From Diphasiastrum complanatum (Eukaryota; Streptophyta; Lycopodiopsida; Lycopodiales; Lycopodiaceae): a stretch of 64,000 bases of DNA. Each line of letters opens with the position of its first letter. The first letter of the stretch is position 1. The translations under genes and the position numbers were made by a program. A model generated the notes under the pieces. The model made no database searches and was not told the DNA's origin. It saw only the letters and a program-made list of their open reading frames with translations. The stretch lies in NCBI GenBank assembly GCA_029204225.1, contig CM055111.1:20589003-20653002 (forward strand), written 5' to 3'. Below are positions 36,791-49,500 of this stretch, piece after piece.

Positions 36791-37685
36791 ATATTCTAAC
36801 CTCTCTCTGTTCGCTAGATTCGGGAGTATCTTACTTCTTAGCATCACATGTGACTGATAAGGGATATACGTCAATGTAATGTAACAATGATTGTGAATGT
36901 TGATATCACAATTAAGTTCCAAGCAATAATCATTCAATCGCACAAGCAATCAAATAGCCAATGAGTTTTAAGACAATCTTAGCTGTGAATTTACGGTTGC
37001 TCTCATACGACAGTATCAAAGTTAAGGAAGTGTCTGACCAGAGTTTCAATCACAAGCACATCCGACAAGGTGAGGCTTATCAACTGTCAGAAACAGAAGC
37101 ACTCAGCAAATAGAAGGCTTACAAAAGTGGAGAGAAGAGAAAACATGAAGACTCAGACTCTCACTGTGATCTTCTGAAAAAAAAAAACTCGGTAATTGTA
37201 TTGAAGCGTAAGTGAAGTACATATAGAGAATGAGCACGAAAGTACGCAACTCTCTAGTGACTGATATGTTGTTTCTTATTTAATTTAATTAGCTAATTCC
37301 AATCAATAGAAAAACTACAAGTGTACATTTCCCAAGTGGCATTCTTATCACATGGCTTTGCTCCAATGAGAAACGAGCACGTGGAAGGTTGCAATGTTTG
37401 CTTTGAGGCACAACAAGTAGGGCTTCTTGAATGTTTCTCTCTTAGGGCTAGCCTTCTTGTTAAGGTTTATGTCGTTTCATATTTTCCCTTCAAAATATAG
37501 TCCTTCCTTCAATTACATTTCTTTAGGCCTCTCTATCTTTAGTATGTCTTTGTATAAGTTGTCATTGTCGGGTCCATTAGATATTTCTTCATATTCGGTG
37601 ATTATCTTCATCAATTAAGTAGGTTAATTGGGATTTTGCATCATCAAATAGTACTTCAAAAAAAATAGGCATGGAATATGGTATT
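36791..37685. other. Unassigned stretch, possibly LTR sequence
   Basis: No coding evidence. It lies between the Copia-4 RT fragment and a purine tract read on the minus strand (about 37690-37712). A minus-strand LTR starting TGTAATACCA near 37688 could occupy the right part, but its other end was not found. A short A-run lies at about 37180. Confidence 0.3.
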
Positions 37686-38999
37686 ACATATTCCCCCCTC
37701 CCTCCCCTCAAATGTGAAGCATCCTCGCGAACAATCGAAATCAGCAACACATCAAAAAAAAGATATTTCTTCAACACATTCCATAATGGATCTCGAACAA
37801 TTAGCAAAGATAAAAAGCCTTTTCTTTAATATATATATACAAGATGTATACATTTACTCTGTTCTACAACCTCAGAGATAGTCTTTCGTCTAACTGTATC
37901 TGTCTTTCAATTTTTCTTTTCTTGGCCTCATGAAATTGACCAACAACATGGTTGCCCAGATCAGCAAAATATGTTTTAAAAATGTTCTATTATAAACAGA
38001 TTCCGCAACAACAAAGTCCTTGGTCATGTCCTTAATGAGTGTAACATTCTTTAGCAGCTCAACATTTATCTGAACGAAAGAACCGTCCAAATAGAGGCTT
38101 TGCATTGCCGACAGGACATGGCCGACAAATGTACCAAAATGTGTAACAAAATAAGTAACAAACTTTCTGTGATCTTTGTTTGCTCTTCTTTCTTTGATGG
38201 CACAAGTGACAATTTCATAGTAAACATGGTGGCACGCTTCCCAATCGAAATATAGCTCCCACAGTGTGACATCAATATCTTGTAATAGATTCTATCAAAC
38301 TTTGCAAAATCTGAAACTTCCTTCGGCTACTACAAATCAAATTGGCAATGTCTTTTCCAATAGTCTATTTGTCCTAAATAATATTTGAGAAAGTCCATTT
38401 TGTTTAGCTTCAAATACTCTAATGCATACAATAATGCACAACCTACACATAATTTTACACTACCAAAAGATATGACAAAAAATTTGCCTTGCAAAATTGC
38501 CCAACAAAGGCATCCCTTCTGTTTGAGTGTAAGCCTATTCCATAGATTCAAAAAATCTGTTTTCTCCCAGGGGGCTTCCCAGTCGGCCCAAGTAAAACCC
38601 ATTAGACCTTATCCACTTTCTTGTTCTTGGTCGCACGGGTTCGTTTGGGCTTTTGCGTGTTCCTAAGCATGTCTGCAGAATTTTGCGACTGGGCAACAGA
38701 GTTCTGGAGCAGCCTTTGACTTGCTTCGGCTCTCTCTTTGTTGGTAATTGTGCGACTGAGTTTGTCGCTCAACTCCTTTTAAATATCAGAGATTTCTTCA
38801 TCTTCCTTTGCTGGATATCTTCTTGAATCTGCCTTTGCTCAGCAACAATCTCTGTTTCTTCCTCTACTTCAGCTTCTCGGCTCCTTTCTGCATTGGAAAG
38901 TGGCTTATACTGGGATGATGGAGAGGACATCCTCATCGAGTTTCCTTGTTGGCTTGATGATGATGATGCAATCTCTGTGGTACACCGACATGCATACAT
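37686..38999 (-). pseudogene. Unidentified decayed coding region (minus)
   Basis: Several minus-strand open stretches follow one another in changing frames: 38999-38769 (a Glu/Arg/Ser-rich coil, EAEVEEETEIVAEQRQIQED), 38602-38330 (WNRLTLKQKGCLCWAI), 38275-38066, 38105-37890 (LKNVTLIKDMTKDFVVAESV) and 37807-37589. A GAGGGGAGGGAGGGGGG purine tract (minus, about 37712-37695) resembles a polypurine tract, which suggests a retroelement. I recognise no domain. Alternatives are a captured host gene fragment or a decayed element of an unfamiliar clade. Confidence 0.35.
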
Positions 39000-39059
39000 A
39001 GAATACCAAACTGCAATCCTAGCTTGGAAAATGGATTACTCTTTACTAATTTACAGAAT

Positions 39060-40217
39060 TGCTAGACCACTCAAGCTCTTGTGACACAAAAATCCAGAGA
39101 GCTCAGCGTTGTCCTCCACTGAACAGCTGTAATAACAATATCTTGATTTCGTACGATGGTAGAAATATGTCCCTCCTTTGTTTCGTTCAGATTTTGAATT
39201 AGCTCATGGCACACATTTTGAATTAGCTTAGGTGTGAGTTGAGAAGAGTACTCCCTTTTACCCGACACGTGAGAGCTAGCCCCACTATCTATCTACCAAG
39301 GATCTTCACCTTTGACATTTGATGATGAAAAAGAGTGAGTCGTCATGAGAACTCTCTTCCTCATCTTGTCCACTGTTGGCTTGACTTTGAGCTTGCTTCC
39401 TCTTGAAGCATTCCGAGGCATAGTGCCCCATCTTGCTACAATAGTAGAACTTGATCTTTGATTTGTCCTTCTTGGGCTTGACTTGTGATGATGATGATGT
39501 AGATCCTCCTTGATCTCCATCCTTTGCTTGCTCCTTTTTGAATGCTCCTCCCTTGCTCTTTGCTTTGCCTTTCCTCTCCATCAATGAAGGCTTTGTCATC
39601 ACCATCATTGATGGAGTGCCTCTCCATCCTTGATTTGATGTGAGCCTTCCTACTCTCCTCGGCCATCAACACACTTTGAAGGTCTTCAAGTGTAGGCAAC
39701 TTTCCCATGATGGCATAGCTTTGGAAAAGGTTAGTAAAATCACTACTTAAGCCATTAAAAACTATTTGCACAAGTTCACTCTTTTTAATAGGTTCACCAA
39801 TATAGGCAAGCTCTTTGTTCAAATCTTTCACTCTCATAACAAATTTATCTCCACTCTCACTCTTCCCTTGGAAGCATTGAGGAACTTGATTCTTGAGGGA
39901 AAGTAATCTTGAGGTATTCTTGGACTCATAGATCTTTCGAAGAGTCTCCCAAGCCTCTTGGGCTGAGGTACATACTCCTACTTCCTTGAGAAAATCATTT
40001 GAAACATTCATTTTAATACAATGGAGTGCAATCTTGCACCTTTTCTTGTATTTAGTTACTTCTTATGGATGGATTGGCTCATCTTCCTCTTCATTCACAA
40101 TATCCACCAAATCTTGTAAGACATTCCATTCTTAACTTCCAAATTGAATAAACTGAAGAGTTCAATCTATCACTAGAATCCAATAGAATCCAAAAGATAG
40201 GCACTCATGGATGTCAT
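39060..40217 (-). pseudogene. Copia-2 gag and protease start (minus)
   Basis: Start codon at 40217 (MTSMSAYLLDS), with stops and a frameshift in the first 60 codons. Then an open Gag frame (40011-39436, VSNDFLKEVG, ESKNTSRLLSL, LVQIVFNGLSSDF) closely related to Copia-1 Gag. A frame change leads to a CCHC knuckle (FYYCSKMGHYASEC, about 39450-39410) and the protease motif IDSGASSHV (about 39285-39260), just after an in-frame stop. The sequence fades after about 39070. Unlike Copia-1 it keeps the knuckle and protease. Integrase, RT and LTRs are missing here. Confidence 0.85.
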
Positions 40218-40253
40218 CTTCAATGATAGGGAAATATATTCAATGAAACAAGA

Positions 40254-40918
40254 TGTGAAAAATTTCAACTAGTTTTTGCTATTTTGGTCATATTTGTATG
40301 TTTGGCAATGGAGGCCAATTTTCATATTAGACTTAAAGTTTGACTTTCATAGTTATATTAGTCTAAAAGTATTTGAATAAACACTTTCTGAAAGTGTGGG
40401 AAAGTGTAGTACATGAGTTTTAGTAGGTTCAAATTTGAATGTTGGTGACATTGAATCTAGTCCACATTAATGCTAGGGTTTTTGTTATGGAGGAAAACCA
40501 AACTCATTAACGAGTCATGGATCTGTTATATATAGCAGTACACTCGTGGGAGGAGACACATTCTCTCTCTCTCTCTCTCTTATCTCACTTCATTCTTATT
40601 CATGAGTTCTCTGGGGTTCATCTATCCGTTGGTGCACTATATTTGTGATATCTTGCAATCTTGTGTGTAGAATGCTTATTTTATGTTAGTTTTGGATCCA
40701 CGTGTAAAATACATTAGCTTACTATTTTTGTATGGAAATCAACTTATTCATATCATATGTTTGATGTTTGATGTTTGATCAGGTTCTTATTGAGTTTGCA
40801 TCTCTTTCATTAAGTAGATGTTGATTTTTCTACATTGGCAGCATTATTAGAGTTGATCTATTTCTAACCAGAGATCAGGTTATGGAATTTGATCTTAATT
40901 GATCTGAGTTTTTTCACA
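40254..40918 (+). repeat. Copia-3 5' LTR
   Basis: About 665 bp from TGTGAAAAATTTCAACTAG to TTTTTTCACA, directly followed by a primer site. The start resembles the Copia-1 LTR start (TG..AAAAATT.CA, CTAGTTTT, TTTTGGTCATAT). A (TC)10 tract lies at about 40561-40580. No partner 3' LTR was found. The start was chosen from TG and similarity; the preceding Copia-2 fragment abuts it. Confidence 0.75.
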
Positions 40919-40930
40919 TGGTATCAGAGC
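40919..40930 (+). other. Copia-3 primer binding site
   Basis: TGGTATCAGAGC directly after the LTR end CACA, complementary to initiator tRNA-Met. Confidence 0.9.
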
Positions 40931-41506
40931 TTGTGTTGCAGGTTACGAAAGGATCAAACACATCTATCAAGAAGTTGGAGGAGATATCAATGCTAGAGCA
41001 TGCTAGATTAACTTCTACTCAAAAATTGAGTTTCTTGCATATGTAGATTGGATCTTTTGTAGGTCAAAACTCAATTTAGGTCACTGAACTTGAGTAATTT
41101 TGATTTCACACCATACTTTCTAGAAATAGTCAATTTTTTGATGCATTAGAAAGGTCTCACTTGAGGCTACAAGATTCTATATCAAGGTTTTAGCAATTGC
41201 ATGTAGAATTTGAATATTCAATATTTGTAATTTTGTCAAAACCCTAATTTTGATTGGATATCTATTTTGTGCTTCATTAGAGTGTGTTTCAATCTTAGGA
41301 AGTGGCAAGAGTCATTATATTGAGGATAGATCATAGGTTGATCAAGATTTCTACATTCTATGTGTGGATTTGCTAGATATAAGTGCTAGAAGAGAATTGA
41401 GAGGTTCCATGTCTTTGTGATTTCTTCTTGGAAACATTTGTTGTATTTCAAAAGAGTGCTTTGTGCATTGGAACAGGTTAAAAGAGAAGTATCAAGTCAT
41501 TGCAAC

Positions 41507-42917
41507 ATGGCTACATCAAGTGGATACATGTTGGAAGGTAATGATAGGCTTACCTCAAGCAACTATTCATTGTGAAAAGTGACGATGGAATGACTTCTTG
41601 AGATGAATGATGTTTTAAATATTGTTGTAGGTTTGGAGGAGAGGCTAGCAACACAACAAGAACAATTGAAGTAGCTAAAAGAGCTCTACACATGATAAAG
41701 ATGAATGTTACCAATGAACTTCTCAAGGAAGTTAGTAAGAGTATTTCATCAAAGGATGTTTGGATTCATTAAAGAAGCTTTATGAATCCAAGTCTACTTC
41801 TAGAGTGTTGACTCTAAGAAGACAAATCTTTCAAAGTCTGTAAAAGAATGAAGAGAGTCCAAATATTTTTGTTTTGAGAGTGAAGGCTTTGAATGATGAG
41901 TTATCTTGCATTGATGAGAGCATTAAGGAAGAGAGTTTGTTCAAGTTATTCTTAATGGTTTGTTGGATGCTCATGCTAACATTGTAGAAAGTCTTGCCAT
42001 TCAAAGAACTTTGCCAAGTTTGATGGATCTTCAAGAGATCTTGATCAATGAAGAATATAGACTTCAAGCAAGAGGTAAATCTACATCAACATCTCAAGTT
42101 GGAGAGGAGGCTCTGTTCGTCAAGGAAAAATTCAAGGACAAAAGAAAAAGTAAGTGGTTGAAAGGGCAAGATCAAGGGGAGGCTTTTTCAAATGGCAAAA
42201 AGAAAGATAGGCTAAAGCTAAAGTGCTTTTATTGTGGCATCAAAGGACACTTTGCAAGTGCTACAAAAAGAAGAGAGATCAAGAAGACAAGCAAGGTAAT
42301 CTTACTCATGATGAAGATGGTTTGGATGTTCAAAATTCAAATGCCGATGCTTTTGTGATGTCTTCATGTATGCTTGCTAATGATGGAGATCTAGATCCAT
42401 GGTGGATTGATAGTAGTGCAAGCTCACACATGACTTTTCACAAAGAGTACTTCACTTCTTTGTTGGCATATGAAGATGACAAGAAGGTGATCTACACGAC
42501 CAATGATGGTGAGTGTGCAATCAAAGGGACTGGAACAATTCCTATTTCTTTGTCTACAAATAGAAATGTTCATTTGAAGGATGTTTTGTTCATACCTTCC
42601 ATTACCAAGAATTTACTTAGTATGAGTCAGTTGCTAAGTAAATGTTTCAAAGTTGAATTTGATGGAGATGCTTGCATGATCAAAAGGAAGGATGTCTTGA
42701 TTGCAAAAGGTAAAAGACAAGGGAAGTTGTTCAAACTAGATGCTTGTGTTATTGCTAACCAAGTTGGATGTATGGCAAGTGAGCAAATACCTATTCAAGA
42801 GGTTTGGCATAAAGGATGGGGCACCTCAACCTCAAGTCATTGGAGGTAATGGCTAAGAAGCAAGTTGTGATTGGTCTTCCAAGATCCTTAACTAGCATCA
42901 ATCATGTTTGTGAGTCT
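41507..42917 (+). pseudogene. Copia-3 gag-protease-pre-integrase, truncated
   Basis: The frame opens at 41507 (MATSSGYMLEGNDRL) and soon meets a stop. After small frameshifts, Gag resumes (41960-42230, TLPSLMDLQEILINEE). A CCHC-like knuckle spans a frameshift (CFYCGIKGHFA, then CYKKK, about 42220-42260). The protease motif reads IDSSASSHM (about 42406), with the active-site Gly replaced by Ser. GAG-pre-integrase sequence (VWHKGWG, GLPRSLTSINHVCES) ends at a stop near 42918, after which the element is lost. It cannot be autonomous. Confidence 0.85.
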
Positions 42918-43640
42918 TGACACTAGAGTCGTCAAAAAATATGCACAAAAGTGTGCATTTCAAGCACTAATTCAAAAAATCATCTCATAAACTATGATGA
43001 ATCACATCAAATCCTTTCACGTGTGTTCTTCATATGATACATTTACTAACTAAAAATTTTGAGACCTTCATTTTGAGCAACTTATGTGTAAAATATGATG
43101 TGTCAAACATGTGAAAATATTGTCGAAACTTCAAGATATTCGTATATGAAACTATATTATTGTTAATTTAACATTCAATTTTTTTGCATGTCTATCCTTA
43201 AAAATTCTATATGATTATAGAAACATGCCTATAAAAAAAATTTAAATTTTGAAGTATATAGAGATAGATACGTGCATCCAAGATTACCCATTTAAGTGTC
43301 GATAAAAAACACCAAAACTGGAAGTATTATATTTGAGTGTATAACACCATGATTTTAAAAATATTATTTTTGGGTTGTCTACTTTAAAAAGTATTCTCCA
43401 TTCCAAGTGCTGAAAAGTGTTAAAAATTATTGAAAGGTGCTAAAAAGTTGCAGCTCTTCTGGAGATGCATTTTATAACCCTTTTGGTTGGCTATCTTCTT
43501 TTAAACATCCTTTATGACCATAGAGACATGTCTATAAAAATAAATAAATTTGGAGTCCTATAGAGATACATACATGCACCTAAAGTTACCCATGTAAAGT
43601 GTTGAAAAGCAATTGAGAGAGAGAAAATTTAAGTCTTTTG
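42918..43640. other. AT-rich stretch without recognised features
   Basis: No coding signal. The blocks CTATATGATTATAGAAACATGCCTATAAAAAAA (about 43207) and CTTTATGACCATAGAGACATGTCTATAAAAAT (about 43509) are related and about 300 bp apart, each followed by AGATA..TAC.TGCA.C.AA..TTACCCAT. This indicates an old internal duplication. Confidence 0.4.
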
Positions 43641-44178
43641 ATAACACAATGAAGAGTTGGAGATTCAGGATCAATTGGTTGTAGTTGGTGAGGGAATTCA
43701 AGACCAAGAAATTGTACAGTTGATGCTGAATAGCTTGAATGACTCATTTCAAACCTTGGTCACGAGTATAGCTACATGGGAGCGGCTATCTAGCTATGAA
43801 GAATTGGGAGGTTTTTTGCTACAAGAAGAGCAATGACGCGAGAATGTGAGCCAACACAATAGAGGATTTGACCAAGCTCTTGCCACAAGAGGTCGAGGAG
43901 GAAGATTTGGTTGTGAAAGAAATCAATCTAGAGGAGGCAATTTGGATCAAGGTGCATTTAACTAATTTCAAGAGAGATCAAATGATAGGGCAAATTGTGG
44001 CAATTGGCGTCAAGGCCAAAGATGAGACAATACAAGGCAAAATAAACATGAAAATTGTTTATATTGCAATAAGCCTGGCCATTGAAAGCGTGAGTGCTTC
44101 AAGAAGCAGAAGGACATGACACAACGCAAGGGCAAATGGCAAGTGAGCAATATGTCGATCAGTTTGATGATGACCAGC
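43641..44178 (+). pseudogene. Copia-5 gag fragment with zinc knuckle
   Basis: A Copia Gag C-terminal part in a broken frame: QIVQLMLNSLNDSFQTLV-like sequence (about 43700-43760), an RG-rich segment (RGRGGRFGCERNQSRGGN, about 43890) and a CCHC knuckle CLYCNKPGH-KREC (about 44058-44100), in which a stop replaces the codon after His. The open frame at 43868-44119 is a different, shifted frame. It belongs to a lineage with an RGG-rich Gag, unlike Copia-1 to -3. Confidence 0.75.
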
Positions 44179-44940
44179 TTCTAGTGTACTTGTCTAGGAT
44201 CTTGCATAAATTGACTTACAACACCAATAAAATAAGCAATACCAGGTCATATGTGTGTTAGGTAAATCAAATTATCCACCAAATTCTTTTATAAATAAGC
44301 ATCCACTTTTTTAGCTTATATTAACATCCATTAGTGTGCTCAGTGGCTTGCAATCCTGCATATTGAACTTGTAAAACAAATATCGTGCATATATGCTTTT
44401 GAGTCATAAGAATGACACTTTCTCTTTGCCATACTTCAATGCTTAGACAATAGTGCGCATCAATCCCGAGTCACTCATTTAGAAGCATTGAATAGATCTG
44501 ATTTAATTTGATCTATTAGAATCTGACTACTTCCAATTATGATCAAATCGCAACATACCATACAATGAACACAAATTAGAACCATTTTGAAAAATGTAAA
44601 GATTGAAATCTGCAGTACTCTTTACCATTTCGGATCCCTTTCGTTTAAAGTGTTCATGGATGCAAGAGTACCACGCCCGTGGTGCTTGCTTCAATCCATA
44701 GATCACTTTGTTGAGCTTGCACACCAAGTGTTCTTGTCCAAGCTCAACAAATCCTTGAGGTTGTACCAAGTACACCTCCTCATCTAACATTCCATTAAGA
44801 AAAGCATATTTAACATCCATTTGTTGGATCTTCCAACCATATAATCCAAAAAGTGAAGATGGTCCCGTGGTAACTATTTTACCTACGGGTGCAAAGGTTT
44901 CTTCAAAATCAATAAAGTTCCTACTATTTGCCTCAAATCA
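44179..44940 (-). pseudogene. Copia-6 RT fragment (minus)
   Basis: Minus-strand Copia RT related to Copia-4: QQMDVKYAFLNGMLDEE, VYLVQPQGFVELG, VIYGLKQAPRAWY (open 44820-44527), then decayed words (MSDSGLMR, YKFNMQDCKPLST, about 44470-44340). The YVDD site is destroyed. It meets the plus-strand Copia-5 fragment tail to tail at about 44178. Confidence 0.8.
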
Positions 44941-45200
44941 TACTGACCCAGGAACGGGAACGGGAACGGGAACGCCATGTCAACGTGATAACATATACTA
45001 AAAACATATACATACACATCAAATTTTGAAATAGAGATAAAATTCATTAAATAAGAAAAACAAGCACAACAAATGATCATACTATCAAGCCCATTTTCCC
45101 ATCGATCATAAAAGATATAAGGCTCTTCTACTTGCATTTGTCATCATACGTATTATAGCACACCACAAAAGTTGTGCATGATCATGACATTATATCATCA

Positions 45201-45201
<1 letters not shown>

Positions 45202-45260
<59 letters not shown>
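45202..45260. repeat. (CT)29 microsatellite
   Basis: Uninterrupted CT repeats in intergenic sequence. Confidence 0.96.
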
Positions 45261-45262
<2 letters not shown>

Positions 45263-45504
45263 CGAACACCAAAACCTCACTCCCATCATATGGAAATGGA
45301 CAACCGACGCACAACAATAGTTGCTGCCAACAAACATCAAAAAGCAGCCCGATCCAAAACATTAGGCATCCAAGCCAGCAGACAGCCATGAATCAACACA
45401 ATACAGGCCCTCAAAAGTTGGAGGATAGCATTAGATGAAGGGCTCATCTCGATCTGCACTTTGATTAACAAACAAAAAAAAACAGTACGTAAACTATATA
45501 TTTT

Positions 45505-45562
45505 TCAGGCTCCGTTCCGGAACAGAACTTGTTCCGTCCAGAATGGGCAACTATGTCGCAGC
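45505..45562. mobile_element. Small hAT-type element end (GTTCCGGAAC palindromes)
   Basis: CCGTTCCGGAACAGAACTTG is followed by GTTCCGTCCAGAATGGGCAACTATG. The GCAACTATG edge matches the inverse of the CATAGTTGC terminus of the 63-kb element, and the preceding short palindromes parallel its subterminal array. GGGAACGGGAACGGGAACG near 44955 may be the other end, but the pairing is not proven. Confidence 0.45.
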
Positions 45563-45564
45563 TT

Positions 45565-46571
45565 CAATGAGCATAGTCTTTACTTGTGTTAAATTTAGCA
45601 CCACTGAACAAATTCATTACATACAAGAACAAGTCTATTTGTCCAATATCTGTTGACAACTCTATAGGTATGCAAATCCATGCTCAATTTTTCTCCTACA
45701 CAACATAAACAGATGTGAATACTCAAGTGTTGCTAGGATGACATTCAAATGGGCTTTGAGCTTTGCTATATGCGAAGCACTTTTCTCACATGGTTTAGTT
45801 AGATGGCCAACACAATGCTTGGCAGATAGTTTCTCACATATGTTTATGCTGAGTTCATTGGGGTAGCCCACAAGTTGAAGATAAAAATTCACTTTTCGTA
45901 AGATTTGACTTATCGGCAGCAAATTGTAGAGACAAGTGAAATGCCCAAGTGTTGACATAGCCAACCTAATCTTTTACAGGCTGCATTGCCTGTGCTTATC
46001 ACAGAGCTGATGACCAATTTTTGGAGCTGTAGTCAGCACCTATTAACTGAAAAATGAAAGTTTCATCTACAACAACAGCCAGCTTGATCATGGGTATCAT
46101 ACTCCTACTCCAGGCCATAAATTCATCAAGACCAACATCTTTTGCTAATAAGGCAACCAAATGTTCAGTTGTTCTCCGTTTATCCCCTCAGCATTGACAC
46201 TCTTCTGCAGTTTGTCCTTGTCCAGTAAGTGCTCAATTTCAAAGCTTCAATTTTGACAAATAGTCTCACAAGCTGAAATGAATTAAATTGAAAAATATGT
46301 GCTGCAAGACTAGTGGACAATGCCCCAAGAAAATCACCTTTAGCTCTGCAGCTCCTTTGTATCCTACGGACAAAATCCACGTCAATTTTCTTCTAAGGAG
46401 AAAAATCCCAAGCATCATACTTGCTGTATAAAAATTCTTCTTAGATGTCAACTCTTTGGCAGGTAGTCATTCAGTCAATCAATGCTGTTCCAATTCAACT
46501 TCTCAATTGGAACCTTTTCGAAATGTACTAGGTATTGTGCGCAAACTTGAGCTCTCCAAGATCTTCAAGCA
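45565..46571 (-). other. Downstream flank of GATB with unexplained open stretches
   Basis: Minus-strand open stretches (46451-46266, 46380-46180, about 46150-46010 and 45964-45662) follow the GATB stop. The 45964-45662 frame (GHFTCLYNLLPISQILRKVN) and the stretch with DEFMAWSRSMIPMIKLAVVV read like real protein, but I recognise no family and the frame changes repeatedly. Part of it should be the GATB 3'UTR. It could also be a decayed gene or transposon piece. Confidence 0.3.
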
Positions 46572-49500
46572 CTAGGCAGTCAGCTTTCGCAGGAGGATCT
46601 CATTCATCACAGTTGGATTAACTCTTCCACCAGTAGCTTTCATTACCTACAACATTGAAATTCAAATCAGCAGATGACACACGATAGGCCAGTAATCATT
46701 ATAGGAGTAACGAAAACTTCCACCAATTATCACAACTTAAGACCTGTACAAATCTAATCACTATACCATCACTCAAAGAGCACTACCACTTATGCTGAGC
46801 AATATGCAATAATCATAAACCTAGTGATTTATTACAAATGCCAAACAAGAAAGAGAAAGAGACCTGCCCAACAAAAAAACCCTGTAGCTTGGTTTTCCCC
46901 CCTCGATACTGCTCAACTTGTTTAGGATTACTTGACAGAACTTGTTTTATGATTCCTTCTATAAGAGCTGGGTCCGAAATCTGTCAGAAGCGCAAATCAA
47001 AGGCATCAGTTTACATATCACCACATAAACCATTGATTAGGACACACTTAGATTCCTGCATCAAATTTGATAGGCATTTCAAATCAGCAACTCTGTGAAA
47101 AAATAAGGAGCTTTCATTTTAAGTTACTCTAACACAAAACTATAGTCAAATACTAGGGTTCAATGTCACAAACAAAGATAGAATGAAGTGGATGATAGAT
47201 ATAATACACACAAATCAACAGCCTGGATACATCTTGAGTTATCAAATAACTTTTACGAAAAAGGGATTTAATTATTGCAGAACATATTCCAACCCCTGCC
47301 CTCCCAGCAATTTGGAATAGGAGTCTTGAAGATCATGTGAAGGTGATGCAGTTGTTTCCTGATTTCTTGCAGAATATCAAATTACATTAAGTGGAGTGGA
47401 ACACATGCACAAAACCAACACAGCTTGGAGGACTTGGAATTCATGAATGATGATATACAGGTCAAAGGCATTGTAGCCATTACGCAAAAGCACATTCTCA
47501 ATGACAACACTAGATCAGCCTTGAAAGGTAGCAATGTACGATTGTCTAACAAAGTTGCATGGAAAAAGCCTCCTATATAACAACAATCACTTAATGCCTC
47601 TACTATGTTGCACACATACTGAGTAAACACTTCTCATGTCGATGCAACATGTGGACTTTCTCATAGTACAATCTCCGTTCCATCTATTGGTGTTACTGCG
47701 TGAAACCTAGAAATAACATGTTGCAACCATTTGATCTCAAGTACGCTATCGTATCTCCTAAGATTAATCAAGTTCAAGAAACATACATTCTTGTAATGTC
47801 CATGTAAAGACAGATTTGAACTTGACACAACCTTTTTTAACCGACTATACTGAAGTGAATATGCTTCAATTATGTACATTAGAGTAGGAACAATAATCCA
47901 AGCTTCTCCACTTCATGATAGGACACAATACAGGACCGACCATAAAGCATAAGTAGCGCACCATGACAAACTATAATTGGAATACGAAAATGTGCATGAA
48001 CCGGAGTAAGAACCCAAGGTAAGTAAAGGGGCCAAGGATATTGATCATTCAGGATCAAGATACTAGCACCAATGAACAAGCCATGCATATCGAATTGGTG
48101 GAAAACCTGTGATCCTGGCAATGCGCAACAACCGCGAAGTCCCATGAACAACTGATAGAGCCTCAGTGGAACATGTGAATTGGACAAGCTCAACCATTGG
48201 AGCTATATCCCTTGAAGACATATCCTCAAGAATAACCTCAACATGAAGTTAATAAGGAACGGAAAGAACCCAAAAACTGATATATGTGGAATTACCGTGG
48301 ATCAAGCACACTTAGCACAGGTGTCGGGAGTGCAAACAAAAACTGAAACATGGGAAATAACTGAAGCACCTGAACCAATGGAATCGGGAATGTCAATGAG
48401 AGAGTATGCGATTGCAGTGTGTAATAATGGAGCAAAAAATGTGCACATCCCCCAAGTAATTGATAAACATGTCTAGCACCATAAGGAGAACATGTCATCA
48501 ATGCATTCCAAACTAGTCAGATGGACCAAGAATGCCAAATATTAGGAACATGAATGTGTGCACATGTGGGTGTGCGGCAGTGCCAAGCAATCCAAAAGGC
48601 CTATGAATGTGAACTTAGATCTGCAAGGTGCATGGAGAAGTGGAGTATGAACTTAGTACAACATACGATACATAGTCGAAAGAATATTATAAGGACCGTT
48701 ATATATCCTAGAATATTGACTCCAGAGTGACCGACCAATCACTTGATCATTGAACCTTCAAGTGAATTTCTAGCAGCTATATGAAGTTTTTTCACCATTT
48801 TTCAGCCAGTACATAACTAGGAACATATTTTCAAAATTCCAACAATACTTTTAAAAATATTATTATATGTAACCCTTTTTTCAAAGCAGAACCCTTTCAT
48901 ACAATTCCAAATTATTGTTGTGTAACTATGATTAGTGAACACACAAAGCAAATATGTGACCAGAGACAACCACTATATGCTCTCAAGTGTCAAAAAATTT
49001 GACTCATAGTGGCCAACATGACAAAATATAATTATACTACTTTGTAAAAGCAATGAAACAAAAGTAAATATTATCCTTAAGACCGCATGCAATACTTGCT
49101 TCACCACAAAAGAGCACAAATCACAAAACAACCTCCAAAAAACCAAAACATTGTGATTTACCTGACTCAAGCCCTTTGCTTCAACAACTTCCTTCACAGA
49201 TCCTCCTTTTCGCAACAACTCTGGAAGTATCTGTTTTTCCGATCACAAATTACCACAGAATATGAGTATCAAAGATGCAGGCTGCGTTCCGGAACGTGTT
49301 CCGGATCACATTCTGAAACACAATCCAAAAAATCCTGTTAGGGTTTTCCGGAACGCAAATCACTTTTTTTTTTGGTTATTTTGGTGCCAAAATGGGTATC
49401 AAAAGAAAGGTTTTTCAAGAGCAATTCATTTATCTAGTTTTCCAAGAGTTTCAAGACCAGTGCGGTCCAGTTTTGGGCCATTAAGTGATTTTATATCCTA

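Noticed and set aside
47382-48501. Several 70-100 codon frames in the GATB intron
   Set aside because: No recognisable domain, no consistent strand or frame, and no splice signals tying them to each other.
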